From positions 1 to 15,811 of the forward strand of contig DASXZO010000111.1 in NCBI GenBank assembly GCA_036501845.1: a stretch of 15,811 bases of DNA, given 5' to 3'. Below are positions 5,866 through 13,344 of the stretch, in pieces (the first letter of the stretch is position 1; the number at the start of each line of letters is the position of its first letter). A program made the translations under genes and the position numbers. Below the pieces are notes generated by a model. That model worked only from the letters and a program-made list of their open reading frames with translations, was not told where the DNA came from and did not search any database. Origin of the DNA: JBBREP01 sp036501845. Its GTDB lineage: Bacteria; Actinomycetota; Acidimicrobiia; IMCC26256; PALSA-610.

Positions 5866-7890
5866 ATGGGGTTTCGTCGATTCGCGGTGGCGGTAGTTGC
5901 GGCGGCGTTGGTAGGTGTGACGCCGGCAATGCATGCCGCGCACGCTGTGAGCAGGCTCACGCTCAGCGTCGGCGACGTCAGTGTTCCTGAGGGCAACTCG
6001 GGTTCGGTCACCGTGCAGGTGCCAGTCGATCTCTCATCGACGCTCGCGCGCCGCGCGGTCGTCACGGCCACGTACACGGTGAGCGGAGGCACGGCGACCC
6101 CAGGTGTCGACTTCGCCGCCAAGACCGGCACGCTGCGCTTCGCTGGCACGAACGTGTCGCAAACCATCGCAGTCACGGTGCTGGGCGATGGGTTCAAAGA
6201 GCCCGACGAGACCATCAACGTCACGTTGAGCAACGTGCAGGGCGCCACCGACGCGCGCGACGGCACGGTCACCATCCTCGACGACGATTCCGACGGTGCC
6301 CCCGAGCCGACCGTCTCGCTCGGCAGTGTGACGGTCGTGGAAGCCCAGGCCGGCAAGCACTACGCGTACGTGCCGGTAGTGCTTTCCGACCCCGAGACGA
6401 CTCCCGTGGTGGTGAACGTGTTCTACGCCTGCGGCACCCCGCAGGCGAACGCTGCGTTCGGTGCCACACCGACACGCACGGTCACCTTCAGCCCCGGTCA
6501 GCAGTCCGCCACGCTCGTCATTCTCATTCCCGCTGGCACTGCGCCGAGCGCGGTCACGCAGTTCTTCGAAGGCCTGACGGTGCAGGTCGGGAACGCCGAC
6601 GTCGTCACACCCGACGGCTCGGTGACCGTGCTCGACGACGCCGGCACCGCACCGCCACCGACCTATCCGGCCGAGCGGGTGAGCGTCGCCGGAAATGGTT
6701 CCGAGGGCCAGGTGGCCGACTCGATCACGTGCCAGCTCGGCTACGGCTCGATCGCGTCATCCGTGAGCCCCGACGGCCGTGACGCGCTGTTCCAATCCGA
6801 CGCCTTCAATCTCGTGCCGAACGACAACAACGACGCCGGTGACCTCTTCCTACGCGATCGGACGAGCGGGACCACCGAGCGGATCGATGTCGCGAACGAC
6901 GGCAGCGAGCTCAGTCAAGGCAGTGAGTCGCCCTACGAGTTCATGAGTAGCGACGGCAACGACATCACGTTCGCCACTACGTCGGCGGAGCTCCTGCCGG
7001 CCGGCGCGTCAATCGCCGTATTTGTACGTGATCGCAGCGCGGGAACGACAACGCTCGCGAGCGTGCTGCCCGATGGCACGGCCGCGCCGGGCGCCAGCGA
7101 CGCGAGCGGCCTCTCGCCCGGCGGCCGCTATCTCGCGTTCGAGAACCGGGGTGAGCTCTACGTGCGCGATCTCGTCGCGAGATCCACCGCCGCCGTCGCA
7201 CCGGTTTCGATGCAAGCTTGGCCGTACACGCCAATGAGTTCCGATGGCTCCCAAATCGCGTTCATCTCCGCCGCCAGCAATCTCGTGGCCGGCGATACGA
7301 ACAATTATCCCGACGTGTTCGTGCGCGACTTGGTGAGCGGATCGACCGAACGAGTCAATGTCACGCCCTCGGGTGCGCAGGAGACCGGCCCGCAGATCGC
7401 GAGCAATGCGTCTCGCCTCGCGATGAGCGCTGACGGCCGCTACGTGGAGTTCTGGTCGTCGTCAGCAAACATGCTGCCGGGAGGCACGGCGCAGACGCCA
7501 CCGAAGGGATCGGCCATCTTCGTCCGTGACCGTGTGGCGGGAACCACGCAGCTGGTCAGTGTCGGAGTGCCGTCGTCGAAGCCCGTGTGCTGGGCCAACG
7601 ACGGCAGCATGAGTGCCGACGGGCGCTACGTCGTGTTCTCGGAAATGTGCGAGAACAAGGCCGGGTCAGTCATCGACAAGAACTCACTCGGCGTGTGGGT
7701 TCGTGATCTCGTGGCCGGGACGACGACGCGTGTCGATCAGACCTACACAGGCAAGCCTCCCACTGCGGGCGGCAGCGACGGCATGGTGAGTGCCGGCGGC
7801 AACTATGTGCTGTTCGACTCGACCGCAACGAACTTGATTCCCGCCGACACGAACAGCGCCGGCGACGTGTTCATCCGCAAGATCAATTGA
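5866..7890 (+). CDS. Secreted Calx-beta and seven-blade propeller protein
   Basis: A 674-residue exported protein of unknown function. A signal peptide (MGFRRFAVAVVAAALVGVTP, cut probably after AHA about residue 27) precedes a Calx-beta domain (about 29-142, with VPEGNSGSVTV, GGTATPGVDF and FKEPDETINVTLSN) and a second, more diverged Calx-beta-like domain (about 148-261). Residues 271-674 hold seven repeats with cores such as VSPDGRDALF, MSSDGNDITF, LSPGGRYLAF, MSSDGSQIAF, MSADGRYVEF, MSADGRYVVF and VSAGGNYVLF, each usually followed by an (V/I)FVRD-x3-GTT strand. This is a TolB/WD40-like beta-propeller. No sorting signal or C-terminal helix is seen, so it is probably released or held non-covalently. 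ATG 5866 is chosen for its AGGGGG ribosome site about 8 bases upstream and because the signal peptide begins there; an upstream ATG at 5791 would add 25 residues. It overlaps the convergent gene by 8 bases. Confidence 0.85.
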   Translation: MGFRRFAVAVVAAALVGVTPAMHAAHAVSRLTLSVGDVSVPEGNSGSVTVQVPVDLSSTLARRAVVTATYTVSGGTATPGVDFAAKTGTLRFAGTNVSQTIAVTVLGDGFKEPDETINVTLSNVQGATDARDGTVTILDDDSDGAPEPTVSLGSVTVVEAQAGKHYAYVPVVLSDPETTPVVVNVFYACGTPQANAAFGATPTRTVTFSPGQQSATLVILIPAGTAPSAVTQFFEGLTVQVGNADVVTPDGSVTVLDDAGTAPPPTYPAERVSVAGNGSEGQVADSITCQLGYGSIASSVSPDGRDALFQSDAFNLVPNDNNDAGDLFLRDRTSGTTERIDVANDGSELSQGSESPYEFMSSDGNDITFATTSAELLPAGASIAVFVRDRSAGTTTLASVLPDGTAAPGASDASGLSPGGRYLAFENRGELYVRDLVARSTAAVAPVSMQAWPYTPMSSDGSQIAFISAASNLVAGDTNNYPDVFVRDLVSGSTERVNVTPSGAQETGPQIASNASRLAMSADGRYVEFWSSSANMLPGGTAQTPPKGSAIFVRDRVAGTTQLVSVGVPSSKPVCWANDGSMSADGRYVVFSEMCENKAGSVIDKNSLGVWVRDLVAGTTTRVDQTYTGKPPTAGGSDGMVSAGGNYVLFDSTATNLIPADTNSAGDVFIRKIN

Positions 7891-8884
7891 GCGGGTTGTA
7901 ACCGGGCACTGCGGAGAGTGGCGTGTCGAGGTACACCTTGGCCTCGGGCGCGCCGTTGAAGCGGCCGTGACTCCAGCGGACCTCGACGTGACCGTCCACG
8001 TCGCGCGTCTCTCGGTTGTCGCGCCGGCGTATTACCGCGTGCCACGCCACCTCGGGCTGACCGGAATCCTTCGCGCACACCTCGAAGGCCCGCAGTTCGT
8101 ACTGTTGGTGCCAATCCCACGCCGAGTCGATGCGCAACCGCAGCGAGTCCGAGCGCTCGGCGCCGAGCACGAAGTATGACGCATCGGAGATTCGCAGCAA
8201 GCGCCACAACACGCGTAATTGATCGCGGTTGTTGGGCATCGCCGCGCGCCAGCGCGCCGCCGATTCGTTGGCGACGGTTCGCACGAGCGCGATCCACAAG
8301 GGCTGGCAGGGCTCGGGCCAGGCCCGCGGCCGTAAGCGATCTCGGAGAGCCGCTTGATGCGCACGCGTCATGTCGTCGACCGCATCCGGGAACAGCGTCA
8401 CCGATGTGGCCTCGACGGCGCTCCGGTACAGCGACTGCAACTCTTGCGGTGCGCAGGTGCTGAACCAGTTCGTACTCGTGCGTTCCTCGCCGACGAGCAA
8501 GCGGTGGAACAACCGCGCCGGACCCGCGTTGAGCAGCACGTGGGAGAGGTACTTGCAGCTCACCAGGTACACGTGGTCGATGCGCAGATCGCACGGGATC
8601 ACGTCGTCGCCCGGTGGCTGTTGCGGTCCCTTCCACTCGACGAGCCGCGGCGGTCGGCCGCGCAAGCCGTCGACCGCGCGCAGGAACGTCTGGCCGTTGG
8701 CGAACGCCGACCGGAACGTCGAGTAATGGTCGCCGGCCCGGTGCGCTTCGATGAGGCGCTGCCACACATCGTCGGGCACGTTGTGCAGCGCCGGCGGCTT
8801 CCAGCGCGTGGCCGAGTGGAGATCGGGCGCGAGCATGCCGAGTGCAGTTGCGATCTCGCTGATCTCGGTGAGGCTGTTGGCCAC
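7883..8884 (-). CDS. Uncharacterised protein paired with a DNA methyltransferase; putative nuclease
   Basis: A 333-residue protein whose family I do not recognise. It begins at GTG 8884, only 6 bases after the methyltransferase stop and in the same reading frame, so the two are surely co-transcribed. The best-marked region is 53-125: a helix with FRSAFANGQTFLRAVDGLRG, then LVEWKG (E83), then PCDLRIDHVYLVSCKYLS (D99, D103, K111). An acidic residue, a strand ending in D, and a strand ending in S-C-K recall the PD-(D/E)xK nuclease core with Ser in place of the second acid. Together with its neighbour this suggests the restriction partner of a modification enzyme. This is inference; a structural or accessory role is also possible. 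No membrane helix or signal is seen, and base composition is like its neighbours. Confidence 0.8.
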   Translation of the reverse strand: MANSLTEISEIATALGMLAPDLHSATRWKPPALHNVPDDVWQRLIEAHRAGDHYSTFRSAFANGQTFLRAVDGLRGRPPRLVEWKGPQQPPGDDVIPCDLRIDHVYLVSCKYLSHVLLNAGPARLFHRLLVGEERTSTNWFSTCAPQELQSLYRSAVEATSVTLFPDAVDDMTRAHQAALRDRLRPRAWPEPCQPLWIALVRTVANESAARWRAAMPNNRDQLRVLWRLLRISDASYFVLGAERSDSLRLRIDSAWDWHQQYELRAFEVCAKDSGQPEVAWHAVIRRRDNRETRDVDGHVEVRWSHGRFNGAPEAKVYLDTPLSAVPGYNPLN

Positions 8885-8890
8885 GCGGCG

Positions 8891-10372
8891 TCAGGCGTCG
8901 AGCTCGGCCTCGGACCAGAACCCTGGTTCGGGCCGGTCGGTGTGGCCGCCCTTGGCGTAGAGCGCGAGGCGCTCGCGATCGTCGTCCGAGAGCATGCAGA
9001 TCGCGTCGAAGAACGTGGCGCGGCCCGCGGCGCGGAGTGCGGTGTCGCCTTCGCTCGGCCGGCGCGGCAGGTGACTGGTGAGGAACACGAGCGGCACACC
9101 GCCGAGCTGTTGGCGGAGGGCCGCGGCGCGGCCCAACGACTTCCACACCGTGTCGGTACGCAACAGGCCGCCGCGGTGGCTGGTGAACGCGCCCGACACG
9201 TCGAAGTACCACACCTCTTCGTTCGCGTCTCGGGCGGTGAAGTTCACGGTGACGCCGGTGCCGCGGATACGCACGTTGCGCTCGGGGTTGCGAAACCCCG
9301 CTTCGTGCAGCATCTCTTCCGCAAGCTTTTGTGCGGCTTTGCCCTGCTGTGACGCCTTGCGTTGAAAGTCGTCGCCGTCGACGAGCGCGTCGGCCGGAAC
9401 CTCGATTTTCCTGCGCGTGGCTCGCGAGGCGGGCGCGGCGTGAGCCGGTGCCAACTCCTGTTCCACACGACGGCGCGCGATCGCCAGATACGAGTCGTCG
9501 AGGTCGTAGCCGACGAAGCGGCGGCTGTTCCGGGCGGCCGCGACCAGGGTGGAGCCGCTTCCCGCGAAGGGGTCGAGTACGAGATCGTTCTCGAAGGTGT
9601 AGAGCCAGATGAGCTGCTCGGGCAGCTCCACGGGGAACGGTGCCGGATGGCCGACGCGCCGCGCGCTCTCGGGTGGGATCTCCCACAAGTCGAGCGTCTC
9701 GGCCATGAAGTCGTCGGTCTTGATCGTGGTCACGTGCGGCAGGCCCGCGCGCTCGCGTTCCTTCACCGAGAGCGCGCGATCGAACCGTCCCTTCGAAGCG
9801 ATCACCACGCGCTCGGTGATGTCGCGCAGCACCGGGTTCGTGGCGCTGCGGAACGAACCCCACGCACAGTTGCCGCTCGCGCCTTCACTCTTCTGCCACA
9901 CGATCTCGCCGCGCAGGAGGAGGCCGAGGTCGTCTTCGAGGATGTGGATCACGTCGGCCGAGAGGCTGCGGTAAGGCTTGCGGCCGAGGTTCGCCACGTT
10001 CACGGCGATACGCCCGCCGGGCTCGAGCTTGCGCGCACATTCGGCGAATACGTCACGCAGCATCTCGAGGTATTCGAAGTACGACGCCGGCACGCCCTCG
10101 CGGTCGAGCTCCTCCTCGTACTGCTTGCCCGCGAAGTACGGCGGCGAGGTGACCACCAGGGCGACCGAGCCGTCAGGTACGTCGTCCATATGACGCGCGT
10201 CGAGCGGCTTGAACGGGTCGCCGATCGCCGCAGTGACCTTGTCGGGTTCGAGCACCGTGTCGTCGTCGGAGAGCGCCGGCGGGTGGAAGCGTTCGTAGAA
10301 GGCCGACGCGTCGTGACTCTCGCGCGCACCGACCCCGAAGTTGGAGGTGGTGGTCCCGCGTCGCCGCGCCAT
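8891..10372 (-). CDS. Beta-class site-specific DNA methyltransferase with extra C-terminal domain
   Basis: A 493-residue enzyme that uses S-adenosylmethionine to methylate an exocyclic amino group in DNA. Motif IV TSPPYF (75-80) precedes motif I DPFAGSGST (267-275), the order of beta-class enzymes; SPPY favours N4-cytosine, but N6-adenine is not excluded. GYDLDDSYLAIARRR follows motif I. Residues 155-245 (WQKSEGASGNCAWGSFRS onward) probably hold target recognition. Beyond the usual core, residues about 336-475 form a separate domain (VNFTARDANEEVWYFDVSGA, then GLLRTDTVWKSLGRA and VPLVFLTSHLP) that looks like a degenerate nuclease-type alpha/beta fold. ATG 10372 is chosen for the strong AGGGAGG site 5-6 bases upstream; the frame is open for 31 more codons. 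It is divergent from purA and followed by a same-frame partner gene. Confidence 0.88.
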   Translation of the reverse strand: MARRRGTTTSNFGVGARESHDASAFYERFHPPALSDDDTVLEPDKVTAAIGDPFKPLDARHMDDVPDGSVALVVTSPPYFAGKQYEEELDREGVPASYFEYLEMLRDVFAECARKLEPGGRIAVNVANLGRKPYRSLSADVIHILEDDLGLLLRGEIVWQKSEGASGNCAWGSFRSATNPVLRDITERVVIASKGRFDRALSVKERERAGLPHVTTIKTDDFMAETLDLWEIPPESARRVGHPAPFPVELPEQLIWLYTFENDLVLDPFAGSGSTLVAAARNSRRFVGYDLDDSYLAIARRRVEQELAPAHAAPASRATRRKIEVPADALVDGDDFQRKASQQGKAAQKLAEEMLHEAGFRNPERNVRIRGTGVTVNFTARDANEEVWYFDVSGAFTSHRGGLLRTDTVWKSLGRAAALRQQLGGVPLVFLTSHLPRRPSEGDTALRAAGRATFFDAICMLSDDDRERLALYAKGGHTDRPEPGFWSEAELDA

Positions 10373-10586
10373 CGCGCCCTCCCTTCCGGCCACGGCACAT
10401 GGTAGCGACGCGCTCGAACACACGCGCGATCCGCGCCGTGGTCCCACAAACAGTGGGCAAGTCACCGGTTTGTGGGACCACCGGGAGAATCACCTGGGAG
10501 GACGAGGGTGGCGTCGAGTATCGTGCTCCCAACGTGACACCCAATGAGTTCACGTTCTGGGCACTCGTACGTCGAGTAGGCGCCTG
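10373..10586. promoter_or_regulatory. Divergent intergenic region of the methyltransferase pair and purA
   Basis: These 214 bases must hold promoters for both the minus-strand methyltransferase and the plus-strand purine cluster. The clearest signal is the long inverted repeat at 10438-10481. The methyltransferase ribosome site (AGGGAGG on the minus strand) lies at about 10378-10385. For purA, AGTAGG ends about 6 bases before its ATG. An open frame ending in TGATG with purA crosses the repeat and is not accepted as a gene. Confidence 0.5.
10438..10481. repeat. 14-bp perfect inverted repeat upstream of purA
   Basis: GTGGTCCCACAAAC (10438-10451) and GTTTGTGGGACCAC (10468-10481) are perfectly complementary, with a 16-bp spacer that itself contains AGTGGGCAAG, resembling one arm. 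It lies 106 bases before purA and 66 before the methyltransferase. It could be an operator shared by the divergent units, a regulator site for purine genes, or a transcribed hairpin. No T-run follows, and the AT-rich centre of each arm argues for protein binding over termination. Confidence 0.7.
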
Positions 10587-11879
10587 ATGCCGGGCGCAGT
10601 GATCGTCGGTACGCAGTGGGGCGACGAGGGCAAAGGTCGTTTCACCGACTACCTCGCCAAGGAAGCTTCGGTGTGCGTCCGCTATCAGGGCGGGCACAAC
10701 GCCGGCCACACGATCATCGTCGGCGACGAGGTGTTCAAGTTGCAGCTCGTGCCGTCGGGCGCGCTCTACCCATGGGTGGTGCCGGTGATCGGCAACGGCG
10801 TGGTGGTCGATCCCGCGGTGCTCATCGACGAGCTCGACATGCTCGAGTCACGCAACGTCGACACGCGCCGGCTGCGGCTCTCGGGCAACGCCCACATGAT
10901 CATGCCGTACCACCAGGAGCTCGACGCGCTCACCGAGCGATACCTCGGCAAGAACAAGCTCGGCACCACCAAGCGCGGCATCGGCCCCACCTACGCCGAC
11001 AAGGCGCTGCGGGTGGGACTGCGCGTGCAGGACCTCCTCGACCCCAAGATCTTCCGCGAGAAGCTCGATCTCGTGCTGCGCGAGAAGAACCTCGTGCTCA
11101 CCCGGGTGTACAACCGCCTTCCGGTCGACGGCGACGAATTGGCGCAGCGCTACCTCGCGATGCTCCCTCGCCTCGAGCCGCTCATCGACGACACGGTGCA
11201 CCTCGTGCACGAGGCGCTCGACGCGGGGCAGTGGGTGCTGTTCGAAGGCGCCCAGGCCACATACCTCGACCTCGACCACGGCACCTATCCCTTCGTCACG
11301 TCGAGCAACCCCGTGTCGGGCGGCGTGTGTGCCGGTGCCGGGGTGGGTCCGCGGGCGATCGAGCGGGTGGTGGGGATCGTGAAGGCGTACACCACACGCG
11401 TCGGCAGCGGCCCGTTCCCCACCGAGCTCGGTTTGCAGAGCGCCGAGGGTGGCCTGCTGGTCGATCGCGGCCACGAATACGGCACGAACACGGGACGCCG
11501 GCGGCGGCCGGGCTGGCTCGACCTCGTGATGGTCAAGCACGCGGCGCGGCTGAACACGTGCAGCGAGCTGGCGATCACCAAGCTCGACGTGCTGTCGCCG
11601 CTCGAAGAGTTGAAGGTGTGCGTGGCGTACGAGGACGACGCCGGCAAGCGCTACGAGCACGTGCCGTATCACCAGTCGGTGCTGCACAAGGTGCGTCCTG
11701 TGTACGAGACGTTGCCCGGATGGGGCGTCGACATCGAGCAGGCCGAGCGCCTCGCCGACCTTCCGGCCGCCGCGGCCGACTACGTGCGGTTCGTCGAGGA
11801 GTACACCGGCGTGCACGTGAGCTTCGTGTCGGTAGGTCCCGAGCGCGCCCAGACCGTCGTACTTCCGCGCGCAGCATGA
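10587..11879 (+). CDS. purA: Adenylosuccinate synthetase
   Basis: PurA joins IMP and aspartate using GTP to make adenylosuccinate, the first step from IMP to AMP. The 430 residues match the family's usual length. Visible motifs are the P-loop GTQWGDEGKG (8-17) with catalytic D13, GGHNAGHT with H41, TTKRGIGPTY, EGAQATYLDLDHGTYPF, TTRVGSGPFPTEL and NTGRRRRPGWLDL. The usual GKGK after the P-loop is GKGR here (R18), and EGAQGT is EGAQAT; both are mild. The start is ATG 10587, giving MPGAVIVGTQWG as in homologues, with AGTAGG about 6 bases upstream. It opens the purine cluster. Its stop is followed at once by a 34-bp repeat shared with the purD/purB junction. Confidence 0.97.
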   Translation: MPGAVIVGTQWGDEGKGRFTDYLAKEASVCVRYQGGHNAGHTIIVGDEVFKLQLVPSGALYPWVVPVIGNGVVVDPAVLIDELDMLESRNVDTRRLRLSGNAHMIMPYHQELDALTERYLGKNKLGTTKRGIGPTYADKALRVGLRVQDLLDPKIFREKLDLVLREKNLVLTRVYNRLPVDGDELAQRYLAMLPRLEPLIDDTVHLVHEALDAGQWVLFEGAQATYLDLDHGTYPFVTSSNPVSGGVCAGAGVGPRAIERVVGIVKAYTTRVGSGPFPTELGLQSAEGGLLVDRGHEYGTNTGRRRRPGWLDLVMVKHAARLNTCSELAITKLDVLSPLEELKVCVAYEDDAGKRYEHVPYHQSVLHKVRPVYETLPGWGVDIEQAERLADLPAAAADYVRFVEEYTGVHVSFVSVGPERAQTVVLPRAA

Positions 11880-11941
11880 GCCCCTCGGGGCGCCAGCCGC
11901 AGGCGAGCGGGGGTCGAGCCGCGTGACCGCGCGCGCAGCAT
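11866..11941. repeat. 12-bp direct repeats flanking repeat copy 1
   Basis: CGCGCGCAGCAT occurs at 11866-11877 (the end of purA) and again at 11930-11941, bracketing the 34-bp element. This could mark a target duplication or a small tandem duplication, but the sequence is low-complexity and GC-rich, so chance is not excluded. Confidence 0.5.
11880..11913. repeat. 34-bp dispersed palindromic repeat, copy 1
   Basis: This element starts with a small palindrome (GCCCCTCGGGGC) and continues AGCCGCAGGCGAGCGGGGG. A second copy at 13302-13335 matches at 33 of 34 positions, the difference being C versus G at position 15. It lies directly after the purA stop. Its position at gene junctions and its palindromic core resemble REP-like dispersed elements. 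Confidence 0.75.
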
Positions 11942-11964
11942 CGGACGCGGGGTAGACACAGGAG

Positions 11965-13344
11965 ATGCCCACCCGGGTTCTGGTCGTCGGCGCCGGCGGT
12001 CGCGAGCATGCGCTCGCGTGGAAGCTCGCGCGCTCCTCGAGCGTCGACGAAGTGATCGCCGCGCCCGGGAATCCGGGCATGGAAGACATCGGCGAATGCA
12101 TCACGGTCGACGCCAACGACGCCAATGCGGTGGCCTATCTCGCCGACAAGGTCGACGCGGCGCTCGTTGTCGTCGGGCCCGAAGAGCCGCTCGTGCACGG
12201 TGTGGCCGACGCGGTGCGCGCTCGCGGCCGTGCGTGCTTCGGGCCGTCGGCCGCGGCGGCCCAGCTCGAGGGCAGCAAGGCGTTCATGAAGGACGTGCTC
12301 GTCGCCGCGGGCGTGCCGACCGCGCGCCACGCGGTGTTCCAGGCCGGTCAGGAATCCGACGCCGCGGCGTTCCTCGACACGCTCGACGGTCGCTACGTGG
12401 TGAAGACCAACGGCCTCGCCGCGGGCAAGGGTGTGGTGGTCACCGGCCATCGGGCCGAAGCGGTCGATGCAGTGGGGAGCTATCTCTCGGGCGCGGCGTT
12501 TGGCGACGCCGGCCGCACATGCGTGATCGAGGAGCGTCTCGACGGCCCCGAGCTGTCGTTGTTCGCGCTGTGCGCGGGAACCGACGCGCTGGTGCTCGGT
12601 TGCGCGCAGGACCACAAGCGGATCGGCGACGGCGACACCGGACCGAACACGGGCGGCATGGGCGCGTTCGCGCCCACACCAGTAGTCACCGATGCGCTCG
12701 TGGCCGAGGTGATGGACCGCGCAATCCTGCCGACGCTCGACGAGCTCACACGGCGCGGCGCGGAGTACCACGGGGTGCTGTATTGCGGGCTGATGCTCAC
12801 GAGCAACGGTGCCAAGGTGCTCGAATACAACGTGCGTTTCGGCGATCCTGAATGTCAGGTGCTCGTGCGCCGCATCGAGAGCGATCTCTTCGCGCATCTC
12901 CACGAGTCCGCCACCGGGCGGTTGCTCACGCCGGTGCGCGAAACCGACGATGCGGCACTCGTGGTGGTGCTGGCCAGCGAGCGTTACCCGGCATCGCCGC
13001 GCACCGGCGATCCGATCGAAGGGCTCGACGCGGCCGGCGCGCGCGACGGCGTGGTGGTGTTCCACGCGGGCACGCGGCGCGACGGCGACGACATCGTGAC
13101 GGCGGGCGGTCGCGTACTCGGCATCTCGGCAACGGGTCGCGACGTGCACGAGGCGCGTGCCGCGGCCTATGCGGCCATCGACGACATCAGTTGGCCCGGT
13201 ATGCAGTTCCGCAGCGATATCGCGGAGGCCATGATGCGACAGGCGTCCGAGAGCGACGGAGGAGCGATCCGGCGCGGTGCGAGCGGAGCGAGCGTCCAGA
13301 CGCCCCTCGGGGCGCGAGCCGCAGGCGAGCGGGGGTGGAGATGA
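11965..13344 (+). CDS. purD: Phosphoribosylamine-glycine ligase (GARS)
   Basis: PurD couples phosphoribosylamine, glycine and ATP to form glycinamide ribonucleotide, the second step of de novo purine synthesis. It is an ATP-grasp enzyme. Motifs visible are VLVVGAGGREHALAWKL at the N-terminus, VVVGPEEPL, KTNGLAAGKGVVV, QDHKRIGDGDTGPNTGGMG (215-233) and EYNVRFGDPECQ with RFGDPE at 291-296. The family normally ends just after the PGMQFRSDI strand; here about 30 extra residues follow, low in complexity and encoded by repeat copy 2, for 459 in all. ATG 11965 matches the family start; AGGAG lies directly against it, closer than usual, and TAGACA seven bases before the ATG could instead be a -10 of a leaderless transcript. 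The stop overlaps purB as ATGA. Confidence 0.96.
   Translation: MPTRVLVVGAGGREHALAWKLARSSSVDEVIAAPGNPGMEDIGECITVDANDANAVAYLADKVDAALVVVGPEEPLVHGVADAVRARGRACFGPSAAAAQLEGSKAFMKDVLVAAGVPTARHAVFQAGQESDAAAFLDTLDGRYVVKTNGLAAGKGVVVTGHRAEAVDAVGSYLSGAAFGDAGRTCVIEERLDGPELSLFALCAGTDALVLGCAQDHKRIGDGDTGPNTGGMGAFAPTPVVTDALVAEVMDRAILPTLDELTRRGAEYHGVLYCGLMLTSNGAKVLEYNVRFGDPECQVLVRRIESDLFAHLHESATGRLLTPVRETDDAALVVVLASERYPASPRTGDPIEGLDAAGARDGVVVFHAGTRRDGDDIVTAGGRVLGISATGRDVHEARAAAYAAIDDISWPGMQFRSDIAEAMMRQASESDGGAIRRGASGASVQTPLGARAAGERGWR
13302..13335. repeat. 34-bp dispersed palindromic repeat, copy 2, inside the purD tail
   Basis: This is the second copy of the element at 11880-11913, with one mismatch. It is translated as part of the extra PurD C-terminus and ends 5 bases before the purB ATG, so it also supplies or shapes the purB ribosome site (GGGGGTGGAG). 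Upstream lies a related GC motif, GCGAGCGGAGCGAGCG (13280-13295). Confidence 0.75.

Noticed and set aside
8354..9352. Long plus-strand open frame opposite the methyltransferase pair
   Set aside because: The minus strand carries TSPPYF and DPFAGSGST in a normal beta-class layout with a strong ribosome site; the plus frame is a shadow.
10399..10587. 62-residue open frame ending in TGATG with purA
   Set aside because: It runs through the 14-bp inverted repeat, has no ribosome site or recognisable domain, and shifts in character along its length; coupling to purA by one base may be chance.
12852..13340. Upstream extension of purB to a 601-residue protein
   Set aside because: The extension is an Arg/Ala-rich out-of-frame reading of purD; PurB starts at MIPRYTRPEM.
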